64,000 nt of DNA from Crocodylus rhombifer (Eukaryota; Chordata; Crocodylia; Crocodylidae): the NCBI GenBank assembly GCA_038503035.1, contig JAVSML010000996.1, forward strand, positions 1 through 64,000, written 5' to 3'. Numbering within the stretch: position 1 is the stretch's first letter; the number at the start of each line of letters is the position of its first letter. The notes beneath the pieces were generated by a model. It did not search any database, was not told the DNA's origin, and saw only the letters and a program-made list of their open reading frames with translations. Of the stretch, positions 1 to 12,432 are shown in pieces. Position numbers and translations under genes: made by a program.

Positions 1-2560
1 TTGTAGACAGCCACAAGATTGCCTCTCAGCCTTCTCTTGCACAGGCTGAAGCGATTCAGGTCCCTCTGTCTTCATAGAGTCTTACCTGCAGGCCCTCAAC
101 CATACAAGTAGCCCTCCTCTGAACCCTTTCCAGATTATCCACATCCATCTTCAAGTGCGGTTCCCCAAACTGGACTCAGTATGCTAGCTGCAGCCTCACC
201 AGTGCCGCATAGAGGGGAAGTATCACCTCCCTAGACCTGCTTGTGATGCACCTACTAATGCAAAAAAGAGTACAGTTAGCCTTACTTGTTACCTCATCAC
301 ATCGGTGACTCACATTCATTTTTGTTTTGATCAAGACCCCAAGATCCCTTTCTGCTGCTGTGCTATTTAGAATGGTACTTCCCAGTCTATAGGTGTCTTG
401 GTGACTCTTTCTCCCCAGGTGCAGCACTTTAGACTTAGCTTTGTTAAATTGCATCCTATTCTGATGGGTCCACTTCCCCAGTCTATCCAAATCCACCTGA
501 ATTCACTCCCTACCCTGTAGTGTGTTTACTATACCTCATAGTTTGGTGTTGTCTGCAAATTTGAACAGAGTGCTTTCTACACCATCATCCAGATCACTGA
601 TGAAGATATTGAACAGTACCGGTCCAAGGACCGAGCCTTGGGGGACACCACTGCCCGCATCTCTCCAGGCAGAGGCTGACCCATCCACCACTTTCTGAGT
701 GCATCCCATAAGCCAGTTTTCCACACACCTGACTGAAAAAATCAACATCACAGCTACTCATTTTGCTTGTAAGAATTGGGTGCAACACTGTCAAAAACCT
801 TTTCAAAATCCAAGTAAATAATATCTACATCTACTCCTGGGTCTAAGCACTCTGTGACCTGGTCATAAAAAGAGACCAGGTTAGTCAGACAGGATCTGCC
901 TGCTATAAACCCATGCTTGTTGCCCCTTTAACATTGTATTACCTACTGCTCCCCCACAAATGTGATCCTTAATGATTTTTTCTAAGGTTTTGCCAAGGAT
1001 AGAGGTGAGGCTAACTGGCCTATAATTACCTGGGTCCTCCTTCCTCCCCTTCTTGAAAATAGGGACCACATTGGCCCTTTTCCAGCCTTCTGGGACCTGT
1101 CCTTGAGAGCCACAGGCACTCAAACAGTTGTACTAGTGGTTTCACTGTGATACCGGCCAATTCCTTTAGTACCCTTGGCGGGGCCTGCCAACTTTAATAC
1201 ATCCAGCCCCTCCACGTGCCCCTTTGCCAGATCAGTGTTAACCATTGGTGGATTGGTATCTCTCTCAAGCCAGACTAAAGTCCACAAGCAGGAACACAAA
1301 TGCAAAGAAATTGTTTAAGGGCTCAGCTTTGTCCACCCTAGCTGCTACGAACTGCCCTAGTCCATCCTGTAGCGGTCCTATGTTACCCTGCACTGCCTTC
1401 TTGCTCCCTATATACTTAAAGGTCTTTTTGTTATCCTTAATCGTAGTAACCAGCCTGAGTTCTGTTTCTGCTTTGGCCTTCCTCACTGCTTCCCTGCAAG
1501 TGCGAGCCAAGCAGGTGTACTACTCCCTGGTGGCAGCCCGCTGCTTCCACTGCTTGTAAATCTCTCTCTTCCCCTATAGGCTTTTCTGGATTTCCCTGCT
1601 CAGTCAAGAGGGTTTCTTGGCTCTCTTTCCTCTCTTGCCTCCCTTCATGTGTACTGGGATGGTCCCGCTTTGTGCCTGCAGGGTCAGTCCATTGAGGAAT
1701 TCCCACCCTTCCTGGACTGCCAACTCACCAAAGTTATAACCCCTCAGTCCCACTCTAACTATTAATCTCCTGAGCTCAGCGAAATTGGCCTTCTGGAAGT
1801 CTGGCACTTCTGCCCTACTAGTTATCTTTCCCACCTTTCACCAGATAGTGAATCCTATCAAGAGGTGGTCACTATATCCTAGGTTGCCTTGTACCTGCAG
1901 ATGCCTGACCAAGTCCTCCCCTGTGGCCAGCACCAAGTTGAGTAACGCATTTCCCCTAGTGGGACTGTGCACCTCCTGTATTGGGTTCAGGTCCTGTATG
2001 TAGGTTAGGAACCTGCGTGAGTGTTCAGACCTGGCCGACTGCTCCTCCTGACACATGTCCAGGTAATTTAGGTCACCCATGACAGCCAGGTCCTTTGAGC
2101 GCACTGCCTCTGAGAGCTGCCTCATGAATTCTAGGTGTAACTTGTCCCCCTGATACAGGGGTCTGCAGTAGACCCCCACTACTAAGTCCTTTTCACCCCT
2201 ACCCACTTGTAATCTGACCCACAGGACTTTGATCTGCCCTTCTCCTGTCCTCACCTTTATTACGGAAGATGTATAATGTTCCTTAATGTATAGAGCAACG
2301 CCCCCCAACCCCCTTCCCCCCCCACCGCCTTTTTCCCCTATCTACCCTGCCTGTACAGCCTGTAGCCCTCGATGTCCACTGCCCAATCGTGGGTAGGGTC
2401 TCACCAAGTTTTTGTTAGCCCAACCAGGTTGAAATCTTGGTCTAAAAGCGGGATTGTAAGTTCCTCCTGCTAATTCCCCTTACTCCTACCATTAGTATAG
2501 AGACACCTAACCCCCCCCAGTACTTGCCCTTAGTACTCCCCTATCCTGATGCTTAGTGAG
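1..2560 (-). mobile_element. CR1 LINE, decayed ORF2 (endonuclease + reverse transcriptase), cut by window edge
   Basis: Minus-strand reading gives pieces of a CR1 non-LTR retrotransposon ORF2 in several frames. Around 2308-1838 there is an APE-type endonuclease part with GGVALYIKE, a GDLN motif and a C-terminal SDH. From about 1640 down to 176 come reverse-transcriptase parts, including [21 protein letters not shown] (about 700-600) and the C-terminal [14 protein letters not shown] segment (about 250-190). The catalytic box reads FADN instead of FADD, and the frame is broken several times, so the copy is dead. The 3' end of the element lies left of the window. Family identity is from established CR1 protein motifs; the exact subfamily cannot be told. 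Confidence 0.85.
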
Positions 2561-4124
2561 CCCATTAGTACTTACCTTGCCTCAAGCACAGTGCCTGCTC
2601 CCTGCTGCTCTCCAGCAGGCCCTGGAGCCCAGCCACTCTCCAGGCCCCAGCTGGTGCAAAGCCCAGAGCCATGGAGATGAACCCACCCCCTGCTGCCCCC
2701 AGGAAAGGGCTGTGGTCTTAGGGTGGGTGCATCATGGGGCTGCAAAGCCAGGACTGGCCGTGTCTGCTGGCCCCATCGCAGGCTGACCCTGGAGCGGGGC
2801 GCAGCCCCTTGCAGGTCAGGGCTCCTGGGGATAGGTGTCATCTGTCCCCGGCACAGGCCCACCTTTGCCCATGGCAGGGACAGGCGGGTGGGGCTGACTC
2901 ACACCTCTGAGCCGCCACCTTGGTGTGTCCTGCTTAGGTGCCCCATGGCCCAGCCATTGCATCCTGGGATCCCATCCACAGCCTTGGGGTTGGTCATCCC
3001 AGTACAGCATGGCTGGTTGCATCTGTGTCCGGCCACCACGGTCGCCTCCCCCAAGCCCAGCTGCCCCGCTGGTTCCGCTTAGGCCCCTCGCTCTCCTCCC
3101 GTGGGCCTGACTCCCTGTGCCTCTGCCAGGTCTGGGCTGGCCCTGGGTCTTTCTGGTGCTGACCCTTGGGGGCTGCACGGCACCACCAGCCTTGGCACGG
3201 AGGCTGCATCTCCACATCGCCGTCAGTGCTGCAGGCAGCACAAGGAGCCCCGGCTACTGGGCTGCTCCCCACGTGCCTGCGCACTCCCGTCCCTGGGGCA
3301 GGGGCCGGACCTGTCCTTGCAGAGGCTCAAGCTTGGGGCCACACGTGCAAGGCGTGCAAGGGGGAGTGTGATGTTCTATGAATACCCGGGGCTGGGGACT
3401 GCTGGAGCCCCAGGCCGGCGCTGGGACAGCTGGGGATCAACTGGCCAGGAATAAACCAGGCTGGGAACGAGTAGCGGGTTCCTGCTGGGAAGAGCTGGCA
3501 CAGAGCCCCTGGCTCCCCCCTCTGAGGCCAGGGCAGGCTTGGTGAGGGCTGGCAAAGACAGGTGCCTGCGGCCCTGACAGGAGGCCGCAGTACCCAGACC
3601 ACAGCCAGGGCAGGGATCGGGAGCCATTTGGCAGGTTCTGGGCCATCCCGAGAGAGGAGCTGAGCCAGGCCATAGTGGGCTGGAGTCCCGGGGATGGATC
3701 ACGGCTGGGTCCCAGCAGTCCCAGGCACCAGTGACGTTCCCTGGGTCTGGGATGCAGCGTGTGGGGCACGGCTGTGGGGAGTTGTGCATGAGCGCAGGTT
3801 CTCCCCGCGCTGCCCTCGGGGGAGCTGAGCGCAGGCCCAGCCCCAGCCCCAGCCAGATCCTCAGACTCCTCCTGCTTCCCCCTAATTTCTTGACCCTGCA
3901 GCCCTGCCCCAAGCCTCTGTGCTGCCTGCTGCAGTGATGGACAGTCTGACCCGGCACTGTGGGGCATTGCCCGCGGGGCTGTGGGCACCGTTTCCATGCT
4001 GAGCTGCCATCAAGTGGGAGCCGAGCGGGGGACAATAGTGCTCAATGCGGGTGGACGGCCCATGGTCCCCAGGGGCTGCCCGGGGTCAGGGGCTGCTCCG
4101 GTGCCTTTGTTCGTGGCTCAGCGG

Positions 4125-4315
4125 GTACACTTGAGTGCACACTTAGCCAATTTGCATAGGACACGGCTGTGGGTTGGGTGCAGACCCTCTGGAGACGGCG
4201 CTGGGGCCCAGACCAGCCTGGGGAGACTGGAGAAATGGCCTCAATCAAATCAGGTGAAATACAGCAGGGACAAGTGCAAAGTGCTGTGTGTGGGGCGGAA
4301 GGGCACGTGGCAGCT
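4125..4315 (+). mobile_element. Short CR1 reverse-transcriptase fragment
   Basis: The plus strand near 4200-4310 reads LGRLEKWPQSNQVK followed by KCKVLCVGRK, the familiar CR1 segment just after the RT active site (a Trp-rich stretch, then [10 protein letters not shown]). Both flanks lose similarity quickly, so this is an old scrap. Confidence 0.6.
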
Positions 4316-4704
4316 GTCTGCAAGTACCTGAAGCGCTGCCATGAGCAAGGGAGCACCTTTCCTCCCTCACCGCAGCACAGGAGATGCAGCAACAGCTTGA
4401 GGCTGCAGCCAAGCAGGTTTAGCCTGGATGTCGGGATACTTCACTGTCGGTGCAGGGAGGCAGGGGACAGGCAGCAGGGAAGGGGGGGACCCTCCGTTGC
4501 TGGAGGCGTCAAGGAGAGGGGGCAACCACTGGCTGGGGATGCTCTTGGCATAGCGATCCCCATGCTCTGCTGTGGGTGTTCCCCAGGCTGCAGGGCAGAG
4601 TGATGGTGTCTGCCTGTCCCAGGCTTTAGGGCTTTACCGGTTGTCGCATGGGGCTGGGAAGGGATTTTCCCCCCTCCTGTTGCTGTTGCTGTTGCTATCG
4701 GGGA

Positions 4705-4890
4705 GGGGGGTGTTCACCTTAGTAGTATTGGGTGTTCGCTGCAGCCCAGGCTGGGGATGAGGCTAGGCTGGGCCAATGCTCCAGTGAGACCAACCCCGCA
4801 GGGTCCTGGTTGGAGGGTCTTGCCCCTGCACTCAGTCTCAGGCCAATGCTGCACTGGGGGAAGGAAAGGATTTCCCCCCTGCTCAGACTG
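4705..4890. repeat. Dispersed repeat family B, copy 1
   Basis: The stretch starting near 'gctgcagcccaggctggg' and ending near a 'ggatttcccccc' motif is recognisably similar to about 41,636-41,860 in the same order: a shared Cag-rich start, then 'cttgcccctg', then 'aaggga-tttt-cccc'. A short (TTGCTG)n run lies just upstream at about 4678-4697. The family is not recognised. Confidence 0.55.
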
Positions 4891-5204
4891 GCCCAGAAGC
4901 GTGCAGGCCGTGCACAGAGTCGGTCATGTCTTTTCCAGGCCCAGCAGTGCAGCTGGAGGATGCTGGCCCAGCCTTCAGCGCACAGCACCCTTCTGCCGCA
5001 GGCAATCTAGAAAGAGTCTGGTGGAGAGCGATGGCTGGGGCCAGGGCCTGCAGGAAAGGCCAGGACACCTGGGAGGAACCGCTCAGGAGAGGAGTCCAAG
5101 GGAGTTGGTATCCAGCACCCAACAAGTGCTTCTGTAGGGGATGGAGACAGGCAGTGGAGATTTTTTTTAATTAATTTGTATCCAAGGCCAAATTAGCCAA
5201 AACT

Positions 5205-5450
5205 AATTCCAAATCCAAGAGTCCAGAACCGTAAGTGGCCCCACTACTGGCAAACATCCTCCACCCGCACCTGGGGCTTCAGATGTTTCCAAATCCTTTG
5301 GTGGGCATCCTAGTTGCAGACCCTAGCCCGGAGGCTTGGGGTTCGGATGCTCCCGAGTTTTGCTTGCCCTCAGCCATACGAACAAGCTAGAGAGTTGATT
5401 TCCATTTCCATAAACTGGCCTTAAAGCCGCTGCTCCTCAGTGGGTGCTGA
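5205..5450. repeat. Dispersed repeat family A, copy 1
   Basis: About 245 bp shared with 27,688-27,885 and 62,321-62,575. Landmarks in order: 'ccgtaagtggcccc', 'cacctggggcttcagatg', 'tttggtgggcatcct', 'cggaggcttgggg', 'ttttgcttgcc', 'caagctag' and 'cagtgggtgct'. It codes for nothing obvious. It may be a SINE or non-autonomous DNA element; class unknown. Confidence 0.65.
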
Positions 5451-8400
5451 ACCAGCCAGGAGAGCAGTTCTTCTGCAGCGTGGTTCAGGAAAACTGCCTT
5501 CACGGGCACAGATACACACTATTTCCCTGCCAGGTTACGAAGCAGGGCCACAGCAGCTGTCTTGCAGCCAGCTCTAAAGGTGGCACCGGGGCTGGAGGCT
5601 GTCTTGGACAAGGGGGTCTGTGCACTGGACATGGTCATGAGACGCATCCCTGCAGCCCCTGGCCCTGCACTCGCTGGCCCAAGCAGGGTCAGTCACCACA
5701 GCCAACAGAGCAAGTGCCCAGGGCCTGGAAAGGGAGGAGCCCCCGCCCTGCTCAGCCCTGCCCCTGCCCCTGCCCCTGCCTTCGAGGAGGAGCACGGTGT
5801 TTGTGGCTCCGGGGTCTGGAGTAGGACTGAGGCTGTGGGCCAGGGCCCTGGCACAGCTTGACCATGCTGGGCCCGAGGCCCACTGTGCTTTCAGCCTGGT
5901 CCCAGAGACACCTGGGGGGGGTTGCCTACTGGTCCCAGCTCTGGGGCACATGGTCTCTCCAGGGGGCTGCCCCACACCTCTTCTCCGTCTTGCCTGCCAG
6001 GTGGCTGGAGCCCTAATAAAAGATATCACCTCTGCCATGAGTTTTGATTCCTTTTGCCTCCAAACCAATACAGCTCCAATCTGGATACCTCTCAGTGCCT
6101 GATGAGCAGGGATGGTTTTGCACGTAAGAAGTTCTACGTACAACAGGTCATTGCTATGATTTAGCAGCTGCTGCCTCAGTCACAGAGAAACAGGAAGGGG
6201 CAGCAAGGCTGTGGGGGAGCTGCCTGGCAGAGCACCAGGGGCCAACGGTGCCCCAGATCGGTTCAGCCCCAGGGCCCAGGCACTGCAGTTGGAGCTGGGC
6301 CTGGGAGAGGAGCTGTACGGAAGCTCCAGCTGGTGCCAGAAGAGGTGAGCGCTAGCCCACGCAATACGTAGATCTATTTTAGTTAGTCTATACGGTGGAA
6401 ATCAACCTGCTTTCCAGCAGACGGATGTTCCAGCTGGAGCTCCCACCCTGCCGACTGCAGAGCTGGTTCAGGGCTCGCCCTTCTGGCTGTTGCACTGGTC
6501 GTGTCCTGGAGCCGAGATGCTGGATGCCATTGACACGGGGTGCTGATAATGGGGCTGGGCCTGGAGCTGTGAGGCTGAGCCCAGCCCCAGGTGCCCGGGG
6601 AGCTGGCAGGGACTCTCCTGAAGCCGAGCCCTGCGCAGGGAGTGACTGCAGGAGGTGCTGGAGCCCAGGGTCGTGGAGCAGGGGCCCCCATGCCGCTGAC
6701 ACCATCCCTGCCTTGCCCCAGCAGGGCCTAGCCGCCAGCAGCTCCATGCTGGCCAGTGCTGAGGAACCCAGCCCCGCTCTCGCAGAGCCGAGGGCTCCAG
6801 CACCGGGGGCTGTACCCAGGCCCTGGAGCCGGGCGTGCTGCCAGCAGGGCCGTGGAGATGAGAGGAGCGTGGCCCAGCCTGGCCAGCCCCACGGGGCTAC
6901 AGAGCTAGGACTGGGTCCAGGGTGGGCCTTGGCTCACCAGCAGTCCTGCCTCCCATCCCAGCCCCTGGCTCCGCAGCAGGGCTCCCCGGCTGCCAGCACC
7001 CGTGCATTCCTGCCCCCCCGGCCCGGCTGCAGCACCATCTTTGGGCGAAGCGCGTCCCCACTCATCAATCTTCCTGGCAGCGCTGTGCTTCCATCCCTGG
7101 GCTGCGGCTTCCAGCTCATGCGGGGGGGGCAGGCAGCCTGGCTTGGCCCCTGGGAAATCGATTGGCAGGGGGGCTCTGTGCGCTCCCTGCCCCAGGTAGC
7201 CTATTCCACCCTTGGCCCACGGCGCGTGGAACAAGGGGCCTGCGCAGCACCGGCTGCCAGTGCTGATATCACACCTCGAAATAGCCCCTGGGGATAACTG
7301 GGTCGTGGGGGGAGACAGCTGCAGTGAGCCCCCCCACACACAACCCCTCGCACCTGTTCCCGCCCTGTCACTCAGGGGTGCGGGCAGGCGCTCCCACCAC
7401 CTGCTTTGCAGCCTGCCCGGCCGGCCTGGCCTCCGTCCCCGCGCCTCGACACCGCCCATCAGGCATGGGAATGGGGGCTCAGCTTCCCCCAGAACAGAAC
7501 CCGGGGGTTGGGCCATGGTGTCCTGCTTGCATCCATCCAGGGGGGTGCAGGAATGGGGGCACTCCCCACTGCTCGCGCGGAGCTGCCAGGAGCAGAGCAG
7601 GGGCCGTATGCCGGGGCCTCCCTGTTGCACCCACACTGGGGTCCTGCCCACTGCCCTCTGCACCCCCTGCCAGTCCTGAGAGAGTCTCCCAGGGCCAGGG
7701 ACAATGCCCTGGTGATGCCCCCTCCCCAGAGGGGCTGGTCTGAGCTGGGGTGCCCCTGCCTTGGCACAGGCCATGGCCTGGACCCTGCTTTCCAGCTTGG
7801 ACTGACAACCCCTTGGCACAGCCTTTCCCCGTGCACTGGCGGTGGGGTGGGGTGGGGGAAATCGTCGTGCACACAGGGCTCGTGTTGGTGGTCTGGGTGC
7901 CAATGGACCGCGTTGGGAGGGGTGTGTCCTGCTCAATGGCCACGTGCACATGCTCGGGCTGGGCTCATCTCCCCTCTGTGCCAACAGAAAAGATTTAGCT
8001 CCTTTAATCTCCCCTCCATGCTCCAGCCTCTGCCCTGGATGGCCGCTGGTCTCCCTGCTGCCCCGGCCTCCTCCCCAGCTGCCCACCACCCCCATGGCCA
8101 TTGCTGAGATTGGCCCCAGGGGAATAACGTGGTCCTGCCAGCACAGGCAGATGTGCTCCGCTGCACCAGCGCCTGCCGCCCTCCAACTGCTCCATGGGGG
8201 ATGTGGGCTGTCCCTCCTGGGGCCATGGCACGTGGTGCAAAGCTGCCCTGCAGCTAGGCCCAGGCCACCCTGGCTCCTTCCAGGGCCCAGGGAGCTGGGA
8301 CGGCACCCACAGCTGGTGCTGGTGGAGGAGGGCTGCAGGCGAGAGCACGTGCGGATGTGGGAGGCCAGGAACAGCCTCGTGGCAGGGGTGGGGGGAGAAG

Positions 8401-9699
8401 AGGGAGCAGCAGGAGCTCCTGCAAAGGACTGGGCATGGGCACAGGTTTGCAGTCCTGCCCCACGCACTTGCACAGCCTGGCAGCGCTGGGGCCGTGGGCA
8501 CGCAGCTGCTGGCAGCCAGGCACGGAGCACAGCCGGCGCAGCTCAGTCTGCCACGGCCAGGGCTGCCCAGCAAGGTCACCGGTCCTGACCGTGGCCTGGA
8601 GCAGCCACAGCCCCAGCCACACTGAGCCAAGCTGTGCGGGCCACAGGGTGGGTGGCCAGGCTGGCAGCGTGAGGCGCCTGCAGCACCTGCCCCTTGAGAC
8701 CACCAATGAGACAGGAGGCAAGGAGCATGGTTGTGGCTGTGGCCGTGCTGCTGGGATCATGGAGGGGGTGCAGGACTGAGTCTCCTGGAGCCCGGGGAGA
8801 AGCGGGCACCAGCAGCTCCAAACTGGGGCCGGGTGCAGTCACCATCCTAGCAGGGAGCAGCCAGGCAGGGAAGGTACGTGTGTGACGGGAGTGTGGGGCA
8901 CATGGACAGCAGCCTCGCCCCTTGACATCTCACCAGCATGTGTCACTGGCCAGGCTGCAGTGCGGGGCAGGTTCCCCCATGGGAAGGAGCTCAGGCAGGC
9001 AGGACAGGGCTCAGGCACCTGCCGGGCTCACTCCTACCTCTGTCGCAGTCCTCGGCAGCCTCACGCCAGGGTGAGGAGGGCAGCTGAGGGGGCAGGCGCA
9101 GGCCAGGCGCCCCTATCCCGGGCAGGGGTGTCTGTCACTGTGCTCCGTGGCCCAGCTCCAGGGCAGATTTGTTCCATGCGGAGGCATCCCAGGCAGGCCC
9201 CAGCTGTCCCCTGGCAATCTGCAACGCCCCACCCCCGGCCCCAGACGCCGTCCAGGTAGCATCACACACGAGCCCGTCCTGACCCGGCACCAAGGGCAAA
9301 GTCAAGGACAAAGCCAAGGGCAAGCAGATGCCAGTGCATGGGGGGGCTCAGCAGGCAGGTCCCTTCTCCAGATGCTCAGCGCCCAGTCTTCGCCCCTGGA
9401 GACAGATGGTCCACTGGGGACTAGGCTGGTCCCCTGGGCATTTTTTGCTGCCACGGCAGTGTGCCTGGGCACCGGGCACATCACGCTCTTGACCGCTGAA
9501 CTTTTGGAGCCTGGCAGCAGACCTCTGGGCCCCACAGCTGGTGAAAGGGAGGAGGCCGAGCTGTGCTGCAAGCAGGTGGGTGGACGCAGAGGGGTGGGGG
9601 CCGCACAGCATCCCTTCCCTTCCAGGCTGGGTCTCCCAGTCATTCCCAAGCTGGGCCTGTGCTGCCAGGGGAAGAATCTGTGCCTGGATCTGTGTTGAC

Positions 9700-10690
9700 C
9701 AGGCAGAGGGTGACTGATGGGTCCCCCCGGGTTCAGTACTTGGACTGGTGCTTTTCAACATCTTCATCAATGATCTGGACATGGGCGGGGGGAAAGCACA
9801 CTGGCAAAGTTCACTAATGACACTAAGTTCTGGGGAGATGCGGCCACATATCAGGGTAGGCTGAGGATCCAGGCGGACATAGACAGTTTAGTTAGATGGG
9901 CAGACCGGAACCAGATGCTGTTCAACACTGAGAAGTGTAAAATGTTCCATCTGGGGAGGAAATATTCACAACAAACTTACAGGCTCAGTGGTGCTACACT
10001 AGCTAGCACCACATCCGAAAGGGACCTGGGGGTCATAATTGACCATAAAATGAATATGAGCCACCCGTGTGATGCTACAGCTAGCAGAGCGAACAATACG
10101 CTGTCATGCATCAACCAATGCATCTCCAGCACAACTAAGGCAGTTACTTTCCCACTCTACTCAGCCTTGGTGAGGCCACAGCTGGAGCACTGTGTCCAGG
10201 TCTGGGCGCTGCACTGCAAGAAAGATGTGGAGAAGCTTGAGAGAGTCTAGAGAAGAGACACTAGTATGATTAGAGGCCTGAAGAGCAAGCCATACGAGGA
10301 AAGGCTGACAGATATGGGACTATTCAGCCTAGAAGACCTCGGGGGGATTTGGTGGCACCTTACAAATATATCAGGGGTAAGCATCAGGGGCTAGGTGAGC
10401 AACTATTCACCAAAGTGCCCCAGGGGAAAACCAGGAGCAACAGTCACCTAGAAGAAGGTTTCAGACTGGATATAAGGAAAAACATCTTCATGGTTCATGT
10501 GACCAGACTCTGGATGAGACTCCCAGCGGGGTGGTGCAGGCACCAACCCTGGCAATCTTCAAAAGGAGACCGGATGCACACCTTGCTGGGGTTCCTTGAC
10601 GCCCGCAAGCATTCCTGCCCAGAGCTGGGGGGCTGGACCCAACAATCTCACGAGGTCCCTTTCAGCCCTAAACTACTGTGAATCTGTGAA
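9700..10690 (+). mobile_element. CR1 LINE 3' part
   Basis: Plus strand, from the RT palm (VLFNIFINDLD near 9750) through 9915-10,250 with MLFNTEKCKMFHLGRK, a CINQCISS segment and [14 protein letters not shown], then a broken C-terminal region. It ends in a typical CR1 3' tail near 'actactgtgaatctgtgaa' (about 10,670-10,690). Stops and frameshifts show it is inactive. Confidence 0.85.
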
Positions 10691-11879
10691 CTTGTTCACA
10701 GGGCAGGCACAGGGCATGAAACTGTCCCTCTGACCGACTGAGAGCAGCTCTTCCATCCCTAAGCTTGACTCTACCTCCTCCTACAGCAGCCAAGGTGCCT
10801 GGACAGCCGGGCTGCCCTGCTCCAAGTGCATGGCTGGTCTGGCTGCTAATGAGACAGAGAAGTCCCGTTAATTATAGCACAATCCCCAGGGCTCCTTTTG
10901 GGTGACGCGGTCCAGCTGTGCCCGTCTGAGTAGCTCGTTAGGGTGGGGAAGGAGCTGCCAAGCTGGGGCTGGCCCATTGGCTCTGGCTGTGCCATGCAGA
11001 AGGCCACTGCAGTGGGCAAAGCACATTGCAGAGCACCCAGTGAGACCCTCCCCAGCCCACAAGCACTGCAGAACTGTTGCCAGACTGCCATGGAGTAGCC
11101 AGTCCCTGCCAGGGTTCGGCCTCGGGCCAGGGACGTGCAAGCGCCTGGGCAGCTCCAGTATGGCACGGAGAAGTGCAGGGGCTGGAACTAGCCCAGCATC
11201 CGTGTACCATCCTTGCACCTTTTCCCTGCTGATTCCAGAGCCCCCCAGTACGGCACCTGGTGCTTGAGGGGCTGGAAGCTGAGACAGTCCAGTAGCCTGC
11301 AAGTCTGGGGCACCTTCAGTCTTCAGGGAGAGAGGAGCGGGGAAAAACCCAGGTTACTCCCTTCCACTCTTGTTTTGTTGCCCGTTCACCGTGTGACACA
11401 GGAAAAGATGGGCAAGAGGGACCTGGGGTCTGAGCCTGTCCATAGTAGCTCCTATGCTTTCATGAGACCCACACAGCCCTGCTAGCGCCCTAGGGCCGGG
11501 GACCAGGGTTCCCTGGGCGGAGGAGTTTGCTCACACAAAGCCGCCTCAGGGTCAGCGCTAGGCCCAGCCTGCCTGGCAGCTCCCAGCACAGAGCTCCACG
11601 TGGGCGCACAGCCATTTTCCTCTGCTCTTTGCCACTATTCCTGGAGTCCTGCGTGGGCCGGTGCAACACGGCTTCACAGACACAGGCCAGGAGGAAAGCC
11701 CTGGGGCGGATCGCAGCCACGGTGCCAGAGGGAGCCAAGGCAGCTGGTGTCGCAGGAAGGAGCTGGCCAACCCAAGCAGCCGTGTGCTCCTCTCAGCAAA
11801 TGCCAGGATTTGTTCCCAGACGGACACGGCTTCCTCGGCCATGGCAGGAGGAAGGTTGTGATCTCGCTGAGGAAGGCTG

Positions 11880-12432
11880 ATGCCTGTACTTGTACATGGC
11901 CTTGGTGAGGCTGCAGCTGGAGTACTGTGTCCAGTTTTGGGCTCCACAATTCAAAAAGGAAGTGGAGAAGCTTGAGAGAGTCCAGAGAAGAGCCACACGC
12001 ACGATCAGAGGTCAGGAAAACAGACCTTATGACACCAGGCTGAGAGTCACGGGGCTCATTAGCCTGGAAAAGCGCAGGCTCAGGGGTGATCTGGTGGCCA
12101 CCTATAAGTTTATCAGGGGTGACCACCAGGATCTGGGGGAACGTCTGTTCACCAAAGCGCCCCAAGGGATGATGAGGTCGCACGGTTATAAGCTACTACA
12201 AGACCATTTCAGGCTGGACGTAAGGAAGAATTTCTTCACTGTCCGAGCCCCCAAGGTCTGGAACAGCCTGCCAGCGGAGGTGGTTCAAGCACAACGCCTT
12301 CAAGAGCAAATTGGATGCTTATCTTGCCGGGATCCTATGACCCCAGCTGACTTCCTGCCCTTTGGGCAGGGGGCTGGACTCGATGATCTCCCGAGGTCCC
12401 TTCCAGCCCTAATGTCTATGAAATCTATGAAA
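11880..12432 (+). mobile_element. CR1 LINE 3' end
   Basis: Plus-strand reading frame 11,890-12,340 carries [32 protein letters not shown] and WNSLPAEVV, the CR1 ORF2 C-terminus. The 3' end is the characteristic 'aatgtctatgaaatctatga' near 12,407-12,430. The copy is 5' truncated. Confidence 0.9.

Larger units (their letters stand above)
2561..9700. other. Gene-poor GC-rich stretch upstream of TPM2
   Basis: Apart from a CR1 scrap near 4.13-4.31 kb and two dispersed repeats (about 4.7-4.9 and 5.2-5.45 kb), I see no exon with convincing splice sites or a known domain. Long open frames occur on both strands (for example minus 8530-6905), but they are rich in Pro, Gly, Ala and Arg, show no family resemblance and are explained by high GC. 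An isolated AATAAA at 6015 has no gene attached. In human the neighbour of TPM2 on this side is TLN1. No talin C-terminal sequence was recognised here. Confidence 0.5.

Noticed and set aside
6015..6020. AATAAA with a nearby T-rich stretch
   Set aside because: No exon or stop codon of a recognisable gene lies upstream; chance or old repeat.
6905..8530. 541-codon minus-strand open frame
   Set aside because: Low-complexity Gly/Pro/Ala/Arg composition, no domain, and equally long frames on the other strand at the same place. Explained by high GC.
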